From positions 224,284 through 276,780 of the forward strand of contig JAQUOV010000001.1 in NCBI GenBank assembly GCA_028716965.1: a stretch of 52,497 bases of DNA, written 5' to 3'. Both the position numbers and the translations under genes were made by a program. Positions 1 through 10,400 of the stretch are shown here, piece by piece. The DNA comes from Candidatus Omnitrophota bacterium (GTDB taxonomy: Bacteria > Omnitrophota > Gorgyraeia > Gygaellales > Profunditerraquicolaceae). The notes beneath the pieces are model-generated. The model searched no databases. It was not told the origin of the DNA and was given only the letters and a program-made list of their open reading frames with translations. Each line of letters starts with the position of its first letter. The stretch's first letter is position 1.

Positions 1-43
1 CAAGCACCTTATAGACTTTATCCAGCGCAGTCCTTGCGAGCAT
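1..43 (-). CDS. Possible start of a further gene, cut by the window edge
   Basis: On the minus strand an ATG at 41-43 opens a frame that stays open for 14 codons to the window edge, reading MLARTALDKVYKVL. It would follow the rotor-ring gene by about 20 bases, as expected for the next gene of an operon. There is no convincing ribosome binding site, and a small stem (TCCTTGC with GCAAGGA, about 31-56) overlaps the start. The fragment is too short to identify. It could equally be non-coding. Confidence 0.25.
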   Translation of the reverse strand, partial: MLARTALDKVYKVL

Positions 44-63
44 AAGCGAGCAAGGAAAGTTCC

Positions 64-276
64 TTACTGTCCAAATAAATTATATACCACCAGCAGCCCG
101 ATTATCGCTATGGCCTCGGCAAAAACAAAAGCCAGGACCATTGAAATCAAGATCTTAGGGGCTGCCGAAGGGTTCCTGCCAATGGCCTTAACACCGGAAA
201 ACCCCACCGCCGCAATAACCCCCGAAGGGCCTAAGGTGCTGATTAACATTATAAGGATAATAGTTAAATTTTTCAT
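64..276 (-). CDS. atpE: ATP synthase rotor-ring subunit c (F-type proteolipid)
   Basis: This 70-residue hairpin of two membrane helices has the size and layout of subunit c, which forms the ion-carrying rotor ring of F-type ATP synthase. Helix 1 spans about residues 4-30 and is Gly/Ala-rich. The polar loop has Arg34-Asn-Pro, matching the family's R-(Q/N)-P turn. Helix 2 carries Glu54 in FAEA at the ion-binding position. The start overlaps the stop of the upstream cyclase gene (ATGA), so translation is probably coupled. No other ATP synthase gene lies upstream; the rest would have to lie beyond the left edge. Proton versus sodium use cannot be decided. An isolated ring paralogue is also possible. 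Confidence 0.85.
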   Translation of the reverse strand: MKNLTIILIMLISTLGPSGVIAAVGFSGVKAIGRNPSAAPKILISMVLAFVFAEAIAIIGLLVVYNLFGQ

Positions 277-1184
277 TTATCTATCTTCTCGTCATATGTA
301 CACAACCTGTTTTTCCCGGAAGCCTTTGCCCGGTACAGCGCTTTGTCGGCGCGGGTAACCAACTCACTCTTGATCTGCGCGTTTACGGGAAAGCTGGCTA
401 AACCTACGCTCATCGTAACAGGCATCCTGCTCCTTACTATTGTCAACAACCTCTCGCCAACCTTCTGCGCGCCCCACTGGTCCGTCTGCGAAAGGATGAC
501 GGCAAACTCCTCCCCGCCGTAGCGAAAGACCATATCATTGTCCCTGGTGGAGCTGACTAATAATTGCGCGAAATTATGCAATACCTTATCCCCCTCGACA
601 TGCCCTTTGGTGTCATTGTACTTCTTAAAATCATCAATATCTATGATAAACAGCGAGAATGCCTGAGGCGAACGGTTCAAATGCGAAATATTCCAATCCA
701 GCATTTCATGGAAATGACGATGGTTATAAACGCCGGTCAGGCCGTCCATCGTGGCGATATCCTGGTAATATTTCCTTTGCCCTGCCTGTATCAAAAGAAA
801 TGTGTTCTCTATCGCCCGCCTTAATACTAAATTCAGCTCTTCGGTATTTATAGGTTTCATCAGGTAGGCATAAACGCCTTCCTTCATTGCCTCTACCGCT
901 AAATTGACAAAGGCATAGACAGTTAAACCGATGATATTAATCCGCTGGTCTATTTTCTTAAGCCGGCGCACTAATTCAATTCCGTTCATATCTCCAATCT
1001 GCATCTCCGTTATGATGCCGACGAAATAACCCTCTTTAGCCAGGTTAATCGCCTCCTGGCCGCTAGTCACACGGTGCAACTTATATTCCGGGTTTATCAA
1101 GCCATCCTTTATAGCCTTAAATGTCTTATCATCGTCCTCAACAACCAGGATATTAAATTCACGCGCCTTTACCTCATTCCTCAT
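273..1184 (-). CDS. Response regulator receiver-GGDEF diguanylate cyclase
   Basis: The 303-residue protein has a receiver domain (about 11-125) followed by a GGDEF domain (about 145-300). The GGDEF domain has the active-site loop GGEEF at 223-227, the Mg-binding Asp in FIIDIDDFK (about 178-187) and an RDND inhibitory site at 214-217, exactly five residues before GGEEF. It should therefore make cyclic di-GMP from two GTP and be feedback-inhibited. The receiver keeps the acidic pocket (VVEDDD), Thr88 and Lys110, but the phospho-acceptor Asp is replaced by Glu60 (IITEMQ). It may not be phosphorylated and may act as a phospho-mimic. A good ribosome site (GGAGGG, 1192-1197) lies 8 bases before the ATG. 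It sits 18 bases after the protease gene and overlaps atpE by ATGA. A riboswitch for the same messenger controls the giant-gene operon upstream. Confidence 0.93.
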   Translation of the reverse strand: MRNEVKAREFNILVVEDDDKTFKAIKDGLINPEYKLHRVTSGQEAINLAKEGYFVGIITEMQIGDMNGIELVRRLKKIDQRINIIGLTVYAFVNLAVEAMKEGVYAYLMKPINTEELNLVLRRAIENTFLLIQAGQRKYYQDIATMDGLTGVYNHRHFHEMLDWNISHLNRSPQAFSLFIIDIDDFKKYNDTKGHVEGDKVLHNFAQLLVSSTRDNDMVFRYGGEEFAVILSQTDQWGAQKVGERLLTIVRSRMPVTMSVGLASFPVNAQIKSELVTRADKALYRAKASGKNRLCTYDEKIDK

Positions 1185-1202
1185 AACTTAACCCTCCGGT
1201 TA

Positions 1203-1988
1203 TCAATTTTCAGTTTGGTCCTCAACCCACAGCTTTTCCAATTCATCCAGGTTCTTTATTCTATAAACTCCCCTTAAAGACTGCACCCAATCCGGCTGAT
1301 CGCGCAGGGAGCGGCAGAAATCTACGAACTTATTTCTGCCGAACCTTCTTAATAGAAAATCCACTATACTGGCAGACTCGTTATAAAAAATAAAAGGTAT
1401 AATTACGCTGGAATCGCTGATTTTAGATAAATCATCCAAATGCGTGTATAATTTTAAGTTTACCAGGCATTTAGCGGTTGCCAGGCGCTCCTTGCTTTCA
1501 TATTCCTGCATACAGGCTACTCCCTCATCAAGCCAAAGAGGCAGGGCCTTGTTATAACCGACAAATTCCCTGAATATAATATGCCCCATCTCGTGCGGAA
1601 GGATCGTGTCAAAGAGCATCTCCTGCCACATATAGGTACTGATCTCCTTCTTTGCGATCTGGACATGCCCCCTTGACCAGGAGATAACCCCGGTAGCCCC
1701 TAAATATGTCTCCTCGTCCGGATAGAGGAATATCTTGCAGCGGTTATCCCAAATCCAGAAGTCAAACCTCATAAACCCCAGGTACGTGGTAATATTCCTA
1801 TAGCAACGCTCGGCTTCCCTGACCAAACGGTTAATATAATCCGAAGAAGCGTCCTGGTAATAAATAATGAAGTGCTTGCTTTTTTCTATATTATTCCAAG
1901 TATCTTTTCCGGCGTAAGCTTTTAAAGGGACAAGCAAAAGGCTGCTTAGCAATACCCAATTAACCAATCTTTTATTATTAATCCCCAT
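1203..1988 (-). CDS. Secreted zinc metallopeptidase, peptidase-MA-like
   Basis: The 261-residue protein starts with a signal peptide (hydrophobic core about 10-22, cleavage near AYA-G at 26-27) and has a gluzincin core: HEMGH at 132-136 (HExxH) and WLDEGVA at 152-158, with Glu155 as the probable third zinc ligand. The arrangement matches the peptidase-MA-like family (DUF/PF13485 type). It should act in the periplasm or outside the cell; its substrate is unknown. It is the first gene of a likely three-gene unit with the cyclase and atpE and follows the giant gene by 177 bases. Processing of the giant surface protein is an attractive but untested idea. Confidence 0.85.
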   Translation of the reverse strand: MGINNKRLVNWVLLSSLLLVPLKAYAGKDTWNNIEKSKHFIIYYQDASSDYINRLVREAERCYRNITTYLGFMRFDFWIWDNRCKIFLYPDEETYLGATGVISWSRGHVQIAKKEISTYMWQEMLFDTILPHEMGHIIFREFVGYNKALPLWLDEGVACMQEYESKERLATAKCLVNLKLYTHLDDLSKISDSSVIIPFIFYNESASIVDFLLRRFGRNKFVDFCRSLRDQPDWVQSLRGVYRIKNLDELEKLWVEDQTEN

Positions 1989-2003
1989 AGCTTTCTCTTA
2001 CAA

Positions 2004-2032
2004 ATTTTACCATATTAAGAATTTCAAATCAA
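2004..2032 (-). promoter_or_regulatory. Candidate sigma70-type promoter for the protease-cyclase-atpE unit
   Basis: On the minus strand TTGATT (2027-2032) and TAAAAT (2004-2009) are 17 bases apart. The TAAAAT box is 15 bases before the protease ATG, so the 5' leader would be very short (about 8-11 bases). Confidence 0.4.
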
Positions 2033-2097
2033 GAACAGAAGATACTTTGTTAACGCAGTCCTGCTGAATTCATGAGGCAGGGCAAGAACATACTAAA

Positions 2098-2133
2098 ATA
2101 GGGGGCTGCCCCTATATCCGGAACATCCCCCTA
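2098..2133 (-). terminator. G-rich inverted repeat after the giant gene: weak terminator or REP-like element
   Basis: On the plus strand ATAGGGG (2098-2104) pairs with CCCCTAT (2109-2115) around a 4-base loop. TAGGGGG (2099-2105) can alternatively pair with CCCCCTA at 2127-2133. On the minus strand the first stem is followed by only three or four T, so it would be a weak terminator for the giant-gene transcript. Two G-rich heads in inverted arrangement also resemble the REP/REPIN hairpins that RAYT-family transposases act on. The rest of the gap 1989-2165 holds only the promoter. Confidence 0.4.
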
Positions 2134-2165
2134 AAATCAAACTGCTCTATAACCCGACCTTTTTA

Positions 2166-4430
2166 TTAATCTATTGATTCTTCGCTCTTATCCGCTTTTT
2201 TCTCAATCTGCGCCATTTTTGCCTGTTTGTGCCATACAATAAAAAGCCCGAATGAAAGCGCCGCCAGGAAAGCAACCACCAGCAATATTATCCACCAGCT
2301 GGTTTTAACAAATACCTTGTTAAACGCCAAGCCCACCGCGGGCTTAGCCTGCAACAACATGGCTTCTACTTTAGCTATATCCTCTTTAATTGTATTTAAA
2401 ATCTGCATATTTGCCCTGTAAGCGGCAATATGGGCATCCGGCAAGGCATCCATAGCTTTTTTCTGCGCATCTAAGATCTGATCAACCCTTGTACGGATGG
2501 AATCTTTCATAGCAACAGCCCTGTTGTAGAAAGAGCTGCCCTTTAAATCCTGGAGCATCTCATCCATTCTTTCCAAGTTTGCGTTTAATTCTTTTTCGGA
2601 GATTACCCATACATCCCTAAGCTCTATCTGGCGCTTGGCCGTTTCCCCGGGGCCAAGAGTGAACTCTTTAAATACATAATAGAGGTTCTCCTGGACATCA
2701 TAGCTGACGGAAAGGTCTCCCAGGTTAATAACATCCTCGGGCTTGCTTTCAGCAGGCAGGTAGGCTTTAAGCATGGCAGTCTGGCTCTTTGTAGTTGATG
2801 GATTGACTACTACCGCATTCATCAATATACTGCCCGGCTCAAGCCAGGTCTTGGTTATCGGCTTATCATTGGTCCTTTGGATTATCTCGCTGGTAAGCTC
2901 GGCTGCCGCCTTAATCTCCAGGGTCTTCTTCTTAAGGTAACTTACATCCTTCTGTCCCTTCTCTGACACATCAATCATTTTATCTATCTTCACGCTCTGC
3001 TGGCTGGCTATCTCTTTCATCTTGTCCGAAGCAGCAGAGAGCTGCTCAAAAACGGTCTTCTGGATATCATTCGTCAAAGAGGTGATCTTATTGCTCATTG
3101 AGCCTAAATCCGTCATTGTGCCGACGATCTTCTCAATGCTGGAGCTGACAATGCCGATACTGGTGGATAAATTCTGCATCTGGGTAGTATCCAGGTTTGA
3201 TAATTGTGACATAGCCACAACCGCAGCGCTATTGATGTCCTCAAGGTCAGCCTTTACCACCTCTATGCTTATTCCGTCAATTGTCCCGTAAGTTGGCTCT
3301 GAACAGACGATGGAGAAAGATCCTGTGCCCCAGGCGGTCAAGAAATTAATTTTATATTCATAAATTCCGGTATCCTCAATCTCCTCCATTTCCCCCTTAG
3401 CGATACGCTGGGTATTTTCCGGATCATATACGTCTATCTCCGGCTTTAACCCGGAATCAACCTTATACGTGACTTTAAAAGTCTTCCCTGACTTTATGAA
3501 GCTCTCCTCATTCAATATGCGGCTGGAAGACTCCCGGCTGACATTCTCTTTTATCGTGGTAGCGGCACTATTAATCGCCGTCTTATTCTCTTCGCCGATA
3601 ACGATCACCTTATTCTCTATCGCTTGCTTGGCAGCAGCGACCACCGTATCTATCTTCTCCTGAGTTTGAGTCGCCTTCTCCTCAATTTTTTCCTTTATCT
3701 GCTTGGAACTCTCGGCAATTGCCGCTGTAATAGTAACTACTCCTGCGGTCAGCGTGTTTGATATATCTTCAATCTTCGTGGCTGTAGTTATTTCAAAGGT
3801 CTTGCCGCCGTAATGGAATGCCCCTTCATACTGTATCCTGAAACGGGCAAAATAAGTCTTATTCGCTTCAAGCCCGGGGCTGGCCCACTTTGTCCAGAAC
3901 ACACCGCTTGAGTCTGACGCTGAAGCATCATATTCAAAGCTCTTGATCTCCGTATCGGAATCATCATAAATTATTATCAAACAGCCCTGCAGGCCGCTTA
4001 CTTCCGTAAGCAGTTTTTCCTCTTCCTGCAGCCAGCATTGTATATTCAATGTATCAATGGTAGCATCATATTTTATTTCCGAGTATACTGTCCTTACCTT
4101 CAAAACCAGCTTGGTAGCTAATTTTACAGTCATCTCTTTTCCATCTGAATCCGCCAGCCAAGGAGAAGGCTGGACAGTAGCATCCAAATAAGCGTCTCTT
4201 GACCAGGTAGTCTGGTATAGGCGGCCGGGATAATAATAGAGCACTATGTCATCGGCATCTACCGCAAAATTCTTAACTGAATCTGAGCAGCTTAACCCTG
4301 TCCTGTCCTCCCATACCGCATTATTATTGCTTACGTCAAGCGAAACTACGCTTAAGCCGTCCAAATCGCCTATTAAACCGTCGGCATCAATAACATTCCA
4401 GGTAACTTTATAATAGCTTATTGTATATTG
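2166..4430 (-). other. Giant protein: C-terminal coiled-coil stalk and membrane anchor
   Basis: This region encodes about residues 12,105-12,858. A beta-rich part is followed by two long helical coiled-coil stretches (about 3520-3740 and 2885-3235, rich in K, E, Q, S, I). Then comes a beta domain with a Pro/Gly-rich element (about 2600-2840), another helical stretch, and a single membrane helix at about 2231-2305 followed by a Lys/Glu-rich tail of about 21 residues. This is the layout of a membrane-anchored stalk. There is no LPXTG, PEP-CTERM or T9SS-type sorting signal. Confidence 0.75.
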
Positions 4431-7400
4431 CCTGTTGTTAGACACCGCCGAATCCGTAGCATCCTCTACCTTAAAATAAACATTGGTATTGGGAGAACGG
4501 TCAAGAAGCACGGCATCGGGGATTGTCCACATATAATATCCGTTATTCGTAGTGTTAGAAGCTATCGTATCCCAGGTAGAACCGCCGTTCTTTGAATAAA
4601 ACAGGTTTACCTTATTAATCGTACCATTGGTATTCCATTCTACCATCTGTTCCTGTCCTACAAAAAGCTTTGACCCGACATTCGGGCTAGAGATAGAAAC
4701 TGAACCCATTACCTTAAACGGATCTGAAACCCCCGAGATAAAAGACCATCTGTTGTTGGTAATCTTAAATTTTACCTCTGCGGAATGTATGTCCGGGGCC
4801 GTCCAGTTTTCATATGAGCCGTCATTTTGAGTAGAGGCAGAGATCAAGACCCAGGTCGGGTCTTCTCCTACGCCATACTCCAGGCGTATAGTATTGGTCG
4901 GTTCACTGCTGCATTCGGAATACATACCGATGCCCTGCCAGGTTATTGTATGGGTACTGCCGACGATCAAAGGAGCTGCCGGAACATTAATATCAAAACC
5001 GGGTAAAGAAAGTTCAAAAGGACCCGATACCGCGGAAACAACCTGGCCAAAGTTAGCTTCAGAGTTTAAATCGGTGATCTTTATCCAGCCGTTATCCGAG
5101 ACATAATCACTGAAATCTTCCGTTATATCCCAGCTATAAGATGTCAATATACTGTTGATATCGGCAGTTATGACCTTGGATGTGGAAGCATCCTTAAAAT
5201 ATTCTATCTTTAAATTATCGCTTACATTTCCTGTTTCGTTCCAGCTGATCGTCTTTGCCGTATCATAAACCGACCATAGATCCGCGCTTACAGGGGAAGT
5301 TATGGTTATTACAGGCAGCTTGATCGCAAAATTGGAGAGCGAATAACCGCTTCCGCCGCTGGTCAACCCCTGCACCTTGATACGGCATGTGGCGGAAATA
5401 GTATCAGGGATCGTCCATTTATAACTTAAAGAATCATTTATAACGGTTATATTATTTACATATGTAGTATTGTCTCCTCCGGGGTTCTGGAAAATTACAT
5501 ACGGATAGGTTGCGCCGCCGTCTACAGAATAGCTTATCTTTATATCTTTGCCTAAAACACCGGTTTCCGACCAGATAATATCATGCTCTGTGCCGGCTAT
5601 CCACTCCTCGCCGCCGGCCGGCTGGATAATCGTTGCGATTGGCGCGCTGATAGAGAACTTATTGCTTATGCAGGTCAAAGGAAGGTTTGAGCGCATTACG
5701 CCCATATCTTCAATTTTAATCTTAACATTACTACTGTAATTAACCGGCACAGCCCATGTCATAGTATAGGCAGTAATAGGCCCAGTGACTACGGTAGATA
5801 TCTTTTCTTCATAGGAATCCACATTATAATCAAAGATTGTATTTGGATAGGTTGCGCCGCCGTCAGTTGAATACTTGATCACTAATTTCTTTGTTGCCCC
5901 ATCGCCGACGCAGTTCCATTTTATGTCTTTATCAAAAGAGGCGATCCAGTTTTCATTGGCAGCCGGAGATACAAAGCTAAGCGCAGGCACCGTCACAATA
6001 CTGAAAGTCCCGGAATCAGCATAGACATCGCCACCCACCTGGAACAAATGTATCTTTACATTAGTCAGTGCCGTGGAAGGACAGGTAAAATCCTTACTGC
6101 CGTTATTAGGCGCGGAGTTGGTAATTAAGGTTTCCGGAATTCCATCTGCCGTATAGGTTATCCTTAACGAAGAACTGCTAAGGGCCTGGCCTTGAGAATC
6201 CCATTTGATCTGGTATTTTGCGCCAACAACCCACTTATCCCCTGCCAAGGGAGCAAGGATATCTAATTCACCGCTTGCGTTGATTTTGAATAACGCGGAG
6301 GTATCGGCAATCTCTGCGTTATCCAGATTGGTGATTATTATTATTGCTGTCTCGGTCTGATCAAGCTGCGCATCTACCACCCAAGAATAGCTATATAACC
6401 ATTTCCCCTCGGAAAAGGTCCTTTCCACGTTGCCGCTGAAAAGCTCAGTGGTAGTTACTCCTGCGTCATCCGAATAAGCTATGCTGAAACTGGTGCCAGA
6501 TTCACCCTGGCCTTCCCAGGTGATGTTATTAGTTTCAGTCCTGACCCAGGTAACCCCTATTGTCGGGCTGGTTATCTTAATATAAGCATTGGCTATCTCA
6601 AAGGCGTCCGATACCCCGCTGACCGTGCTATTGTCAATATTAGTAACCTTTATTACTACCCCCGCATCAGGAAGGTTTGCCGCCTGAGATACGGTCCAGG
6701 TATAAGACCATTTATCTTCATACCAGTGAGTACCTGCAGACTTAACAACCGAGTTAGAACCGCTGACACCTTCTTCATAAATAGTTGTCCATACCCCTTT
6801 CGAAAGATATTCAATCTTGAAATTATTGGAAAGCGCGCCTTGGGTGTTCCATTCTATAAGGTTATCACTTCCAACCGCCCATTTAACAGCCGCAAGAGGC
6901 GAAACAAAACCTATGAACCCTCCGGCAGGCCTTACGCTAAACTGTCCGCTGGTTGCCGTAACATCGGTATACAAGGTATCCGTGCAGGAAACCCTGATAT
7001 AAGCAACTTCTGAAAGCATACTTGAATCTAATGATAACTCAAAGTATAGATTATTATCGCCGTCTATCTGCGCTAAACCTTCATGTATGTTTATAACCGA
7101 ACTAAAATTAATATTTGTTGAGAATTGCGCTATCCAGTGGCTGGTAGTCCTGGAGATATTTCCTCCGGTCACCTGCCATTTGATAATCTTGGTATCTCCT
7201 ACTGAATAAACATACCCTTCCGCGGGGCTCATGAATTGTATCTGCGCAGGCAGTATGGCGATACCGGCGCGCTCACCCTTATCTACAACATTGCCTCCTA
7301 AATCCTTGACCGTAACTTTAAAACTCTCTGTTGTCTGGGAATATACGGGGTTGACAATATTATTTATCTTGAGGCTTACATTGGAAGAGGTCGTAACTCC

Positions 7401-10400
7401 GGAGTTTAAAGATATGCTCAATGTATTCCCGGATCTGGTCAAGGTGCCTGCCGGGCTGGTCAATTCGGCATTGGCCAGGTCATAATCAGCGTCAAAAACA
7501 ACTTCAATCTTACTTGTAATTGGAATATTATGGATAGCTATAAAGTCAATGGTATATTCTGTAGTTGAGCCGGCATAGCTATCCAGGCTGCTGACAGAAC
7601 TTATGGTTAGTGTACCGGAGGCAATAGCTAAACCGGCAATAGTGCCTGTATCAATATTCTGTTCTCCGGTATACATGGTAGTAAGCACAAAGTTTGATGT
7701 AGTCTGCTCATAAGACGGGTTAGTAATACCTCCCACCTCAACGCTCATCGGCCCTGAAAATGCCGCATTCAATTTAAACAAGAGATAACCATCCTGGCTG
7801 CCTGCTTCTGTGAGTAAAGTTAAATTCGCTCCCGTAGAGCTCTTGATGTAAGGCGCCACCATTATATAATCAGTATCTAAGGCAATCTTGATAAAACCGT
7901 CCTTCGGAATAGCATGTGTCACATTAAGATCAAATGTTAATTTCGTATCTGTATTAAGCACGCTGAAGGAGCTGGAGTTTACGGCTAAGCCGGTCAAAGC
8001 GCCTACGGTAATATCACGGCCCGCAACTGTACCTGAATCCAAGGCGTTATTTGATGAATCATATGTCCTTATGGAGTAATCATCGGTTGTCTGGGCGTAA
8101 CCCGGGTTTCTAAAAGTACCCATGGTCAGGCTGACAGCTTCGTTAGCGGCGACTGCCGTGCCGAGAGTTACCGTAATAACATTTCCGCTTACCGCAGCTG
8201 TTGAACCGGAGTTGCCTAAAACTGTGCCGTCCAACAACAGGGTGTAGTCAGGATCAAAAGTGATCTTGACCTTCCCTCCTACGCCTACCGCATTTACAGT
8301 AGTAAATGAAATAGTATAGCTTGTCTCTGCGCCGGCAACATAGTTGCCTACGGCGGCTGTAACAGTTGCCCCTGAAAGCTCTCCTGCGGTAATCTCAACT
8401 CCAGGCGCAGTACCGGAATCAATACCGTTTTGGTTAACTGCCTGCGTGTTAATTACAAAATTATCCGTGGTCTGGCTATATGGAGGGTTGGCAATACCGG
8501 CTATAGATATTACTATGGGGGTCCCTGCCGGTTTTGCACTGGTTGGCTGTAAATTAAAATACACATCAGCCAGGTTCTTTTCAAAAGAATAACCTGATAC
8601 CAGATATAAATATGCCCCGCCAATGTTAAAATCATTATCCAGGTCTATCTTAATATACCCGCCGCTGGGTACAGGATGCGCGGGGGTAAAGGTAAAGGTA
8701 TAAGTTGATTGGGCATTGACCTGCAGGCTGTTTGAGCTGACACTTACAGCGCCTAAGACGCCTGGTTCAAAAGTTAAACCGGCTACGGCGCCTTCATCTA
8801 TTAATCCGTTCTCGGGATTCTTAGCCTTAATATCAAAATTAGCTGCGGTCTTGACATATGACGGGTTGACTATATTAGATATTGCCAATGCTACATTGTC
8901 CATGGCAAAAACCTGTTCCCCCAAGGTAATCACCAGGTCAGATCCTTCAACCGCCACAGTCGCGCCCGTGTTGCCGGATACATCCGTAGGATTAACCGAT
9001 GTCAGGTCATAATCCGGATCAAAAGTTATAGCTACTTTGCCGCCTACTGCAATCGCATGGTCTGCTGTAAACCCAAAGGTATAGGTAGCTGCTTCGGAGA
9101 TCTTGGAATTGGTCGTCGCTACTGAAAGATTGGTTAATGTGCCTGCGATAGTAGTAACTCCGGCAATAGTACCAACATCAATATCTTGCTGTGCCGCCAG
9201 CTGCGTAGCTACCGTGAAATTATCCGTTGTCTGAACATATCCGGGGTTCCTTATGCCACTTATCTGAATAGAGCAAGCTCCGGTACGCTCCTGGGTGGTC
9301 CTGATTAACAAATAATCCGGACCTTTAGTGGCTATTAAATATTGCGGGCTCTGGTTAACCGCGTTATCCAAGAAGTAATCTGCGTCAAAACCTATCTTAA
9401 CATACCCGTTAACAGGAATAGTGTGTTGACAGGTAAAATTAAAGGTATAGGTTGCGGTTTCACTTGTGCCCATTACCTCATATGAAGTGGCGGAGACAGA
9501 AAGGCCGCTTAATGCGCCGGGCAGAATAACCTTCCCAGGTATTGTACCTTCATCCAAAGCTGTGCCCGTGGAATCCTTGGTGACCAGAGAATAGGCGTCT
9601 GTTGTCTGTGCGCCGGGGTTCTTGATGTTCGGGATTACAAAAGAACACGCCTCCCCTACCTGCAGTTGAGTATTGAGTGTGATTATCAGGACATTTCCGG
9701 CTACTGTTACGCTTGCGTCATAGCCTGTGACACTGGTGACTCCGGTAAGCACATAGTCTGAATCAAATGTAATCTCAACCCTGCCGCCTGCCTCTATAGT
9801 ATTAATAGGCACAAAACTTACGGTATAAGTAGCTATCTGGGTGGCGATCAAATTGGTTGCCGAAATAGATGCCGACTGCATAGGCGCCGGTGATATATGC
9901 AGGGCCGAGCTGGTAGCGGTATCTATTGTAGCTGCGGATGCGGTCTTGGTAGTTAAAATAAAGGTTACATCCATTGAGCGGCCGGGGTTATCAATACTGC
10001 CAAGCCTTAAGGTATATGCCGTACCAGCTGTTAAAGCCGACTTTGCCTTGACCACCACGTAATTAGCAGTCTTCTCGGATATTTCAAATGTCGCCGTCGT
10101 CGGAGGCATCACATAAGCGATATTGGCATCGTATTGTGGATTCAAATCAACCCTTAAATAACCATTCAATTCTACGTCATGGGCAGGGGTAAAAGTAAAG
10201 GTATAATCGGTCCTTGCCCCTGCTATTGAGCTGCCTGCTGCTACAGTAATGCCGGTTAATGAGCCGGCTGTAGTTGTCACGCCGGCAGCTGCTCCCTCGT
10301 CGGTAATCGCTCCTAAAACGGTCTTGGTCTGCAGCACAAAAGAAGATGTTGTCTGCACATAAGCGGGGTTCTTTATATTGGATATGGCTAACGAAACGGT

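Noticed and set aside
31..56. Small stem TCCTTGC/GCAAGGA considered as a terminator after atpE
   Set aside because: The stem is seven pairs with a 12-base loop and no T-run; a further gene may begin there.
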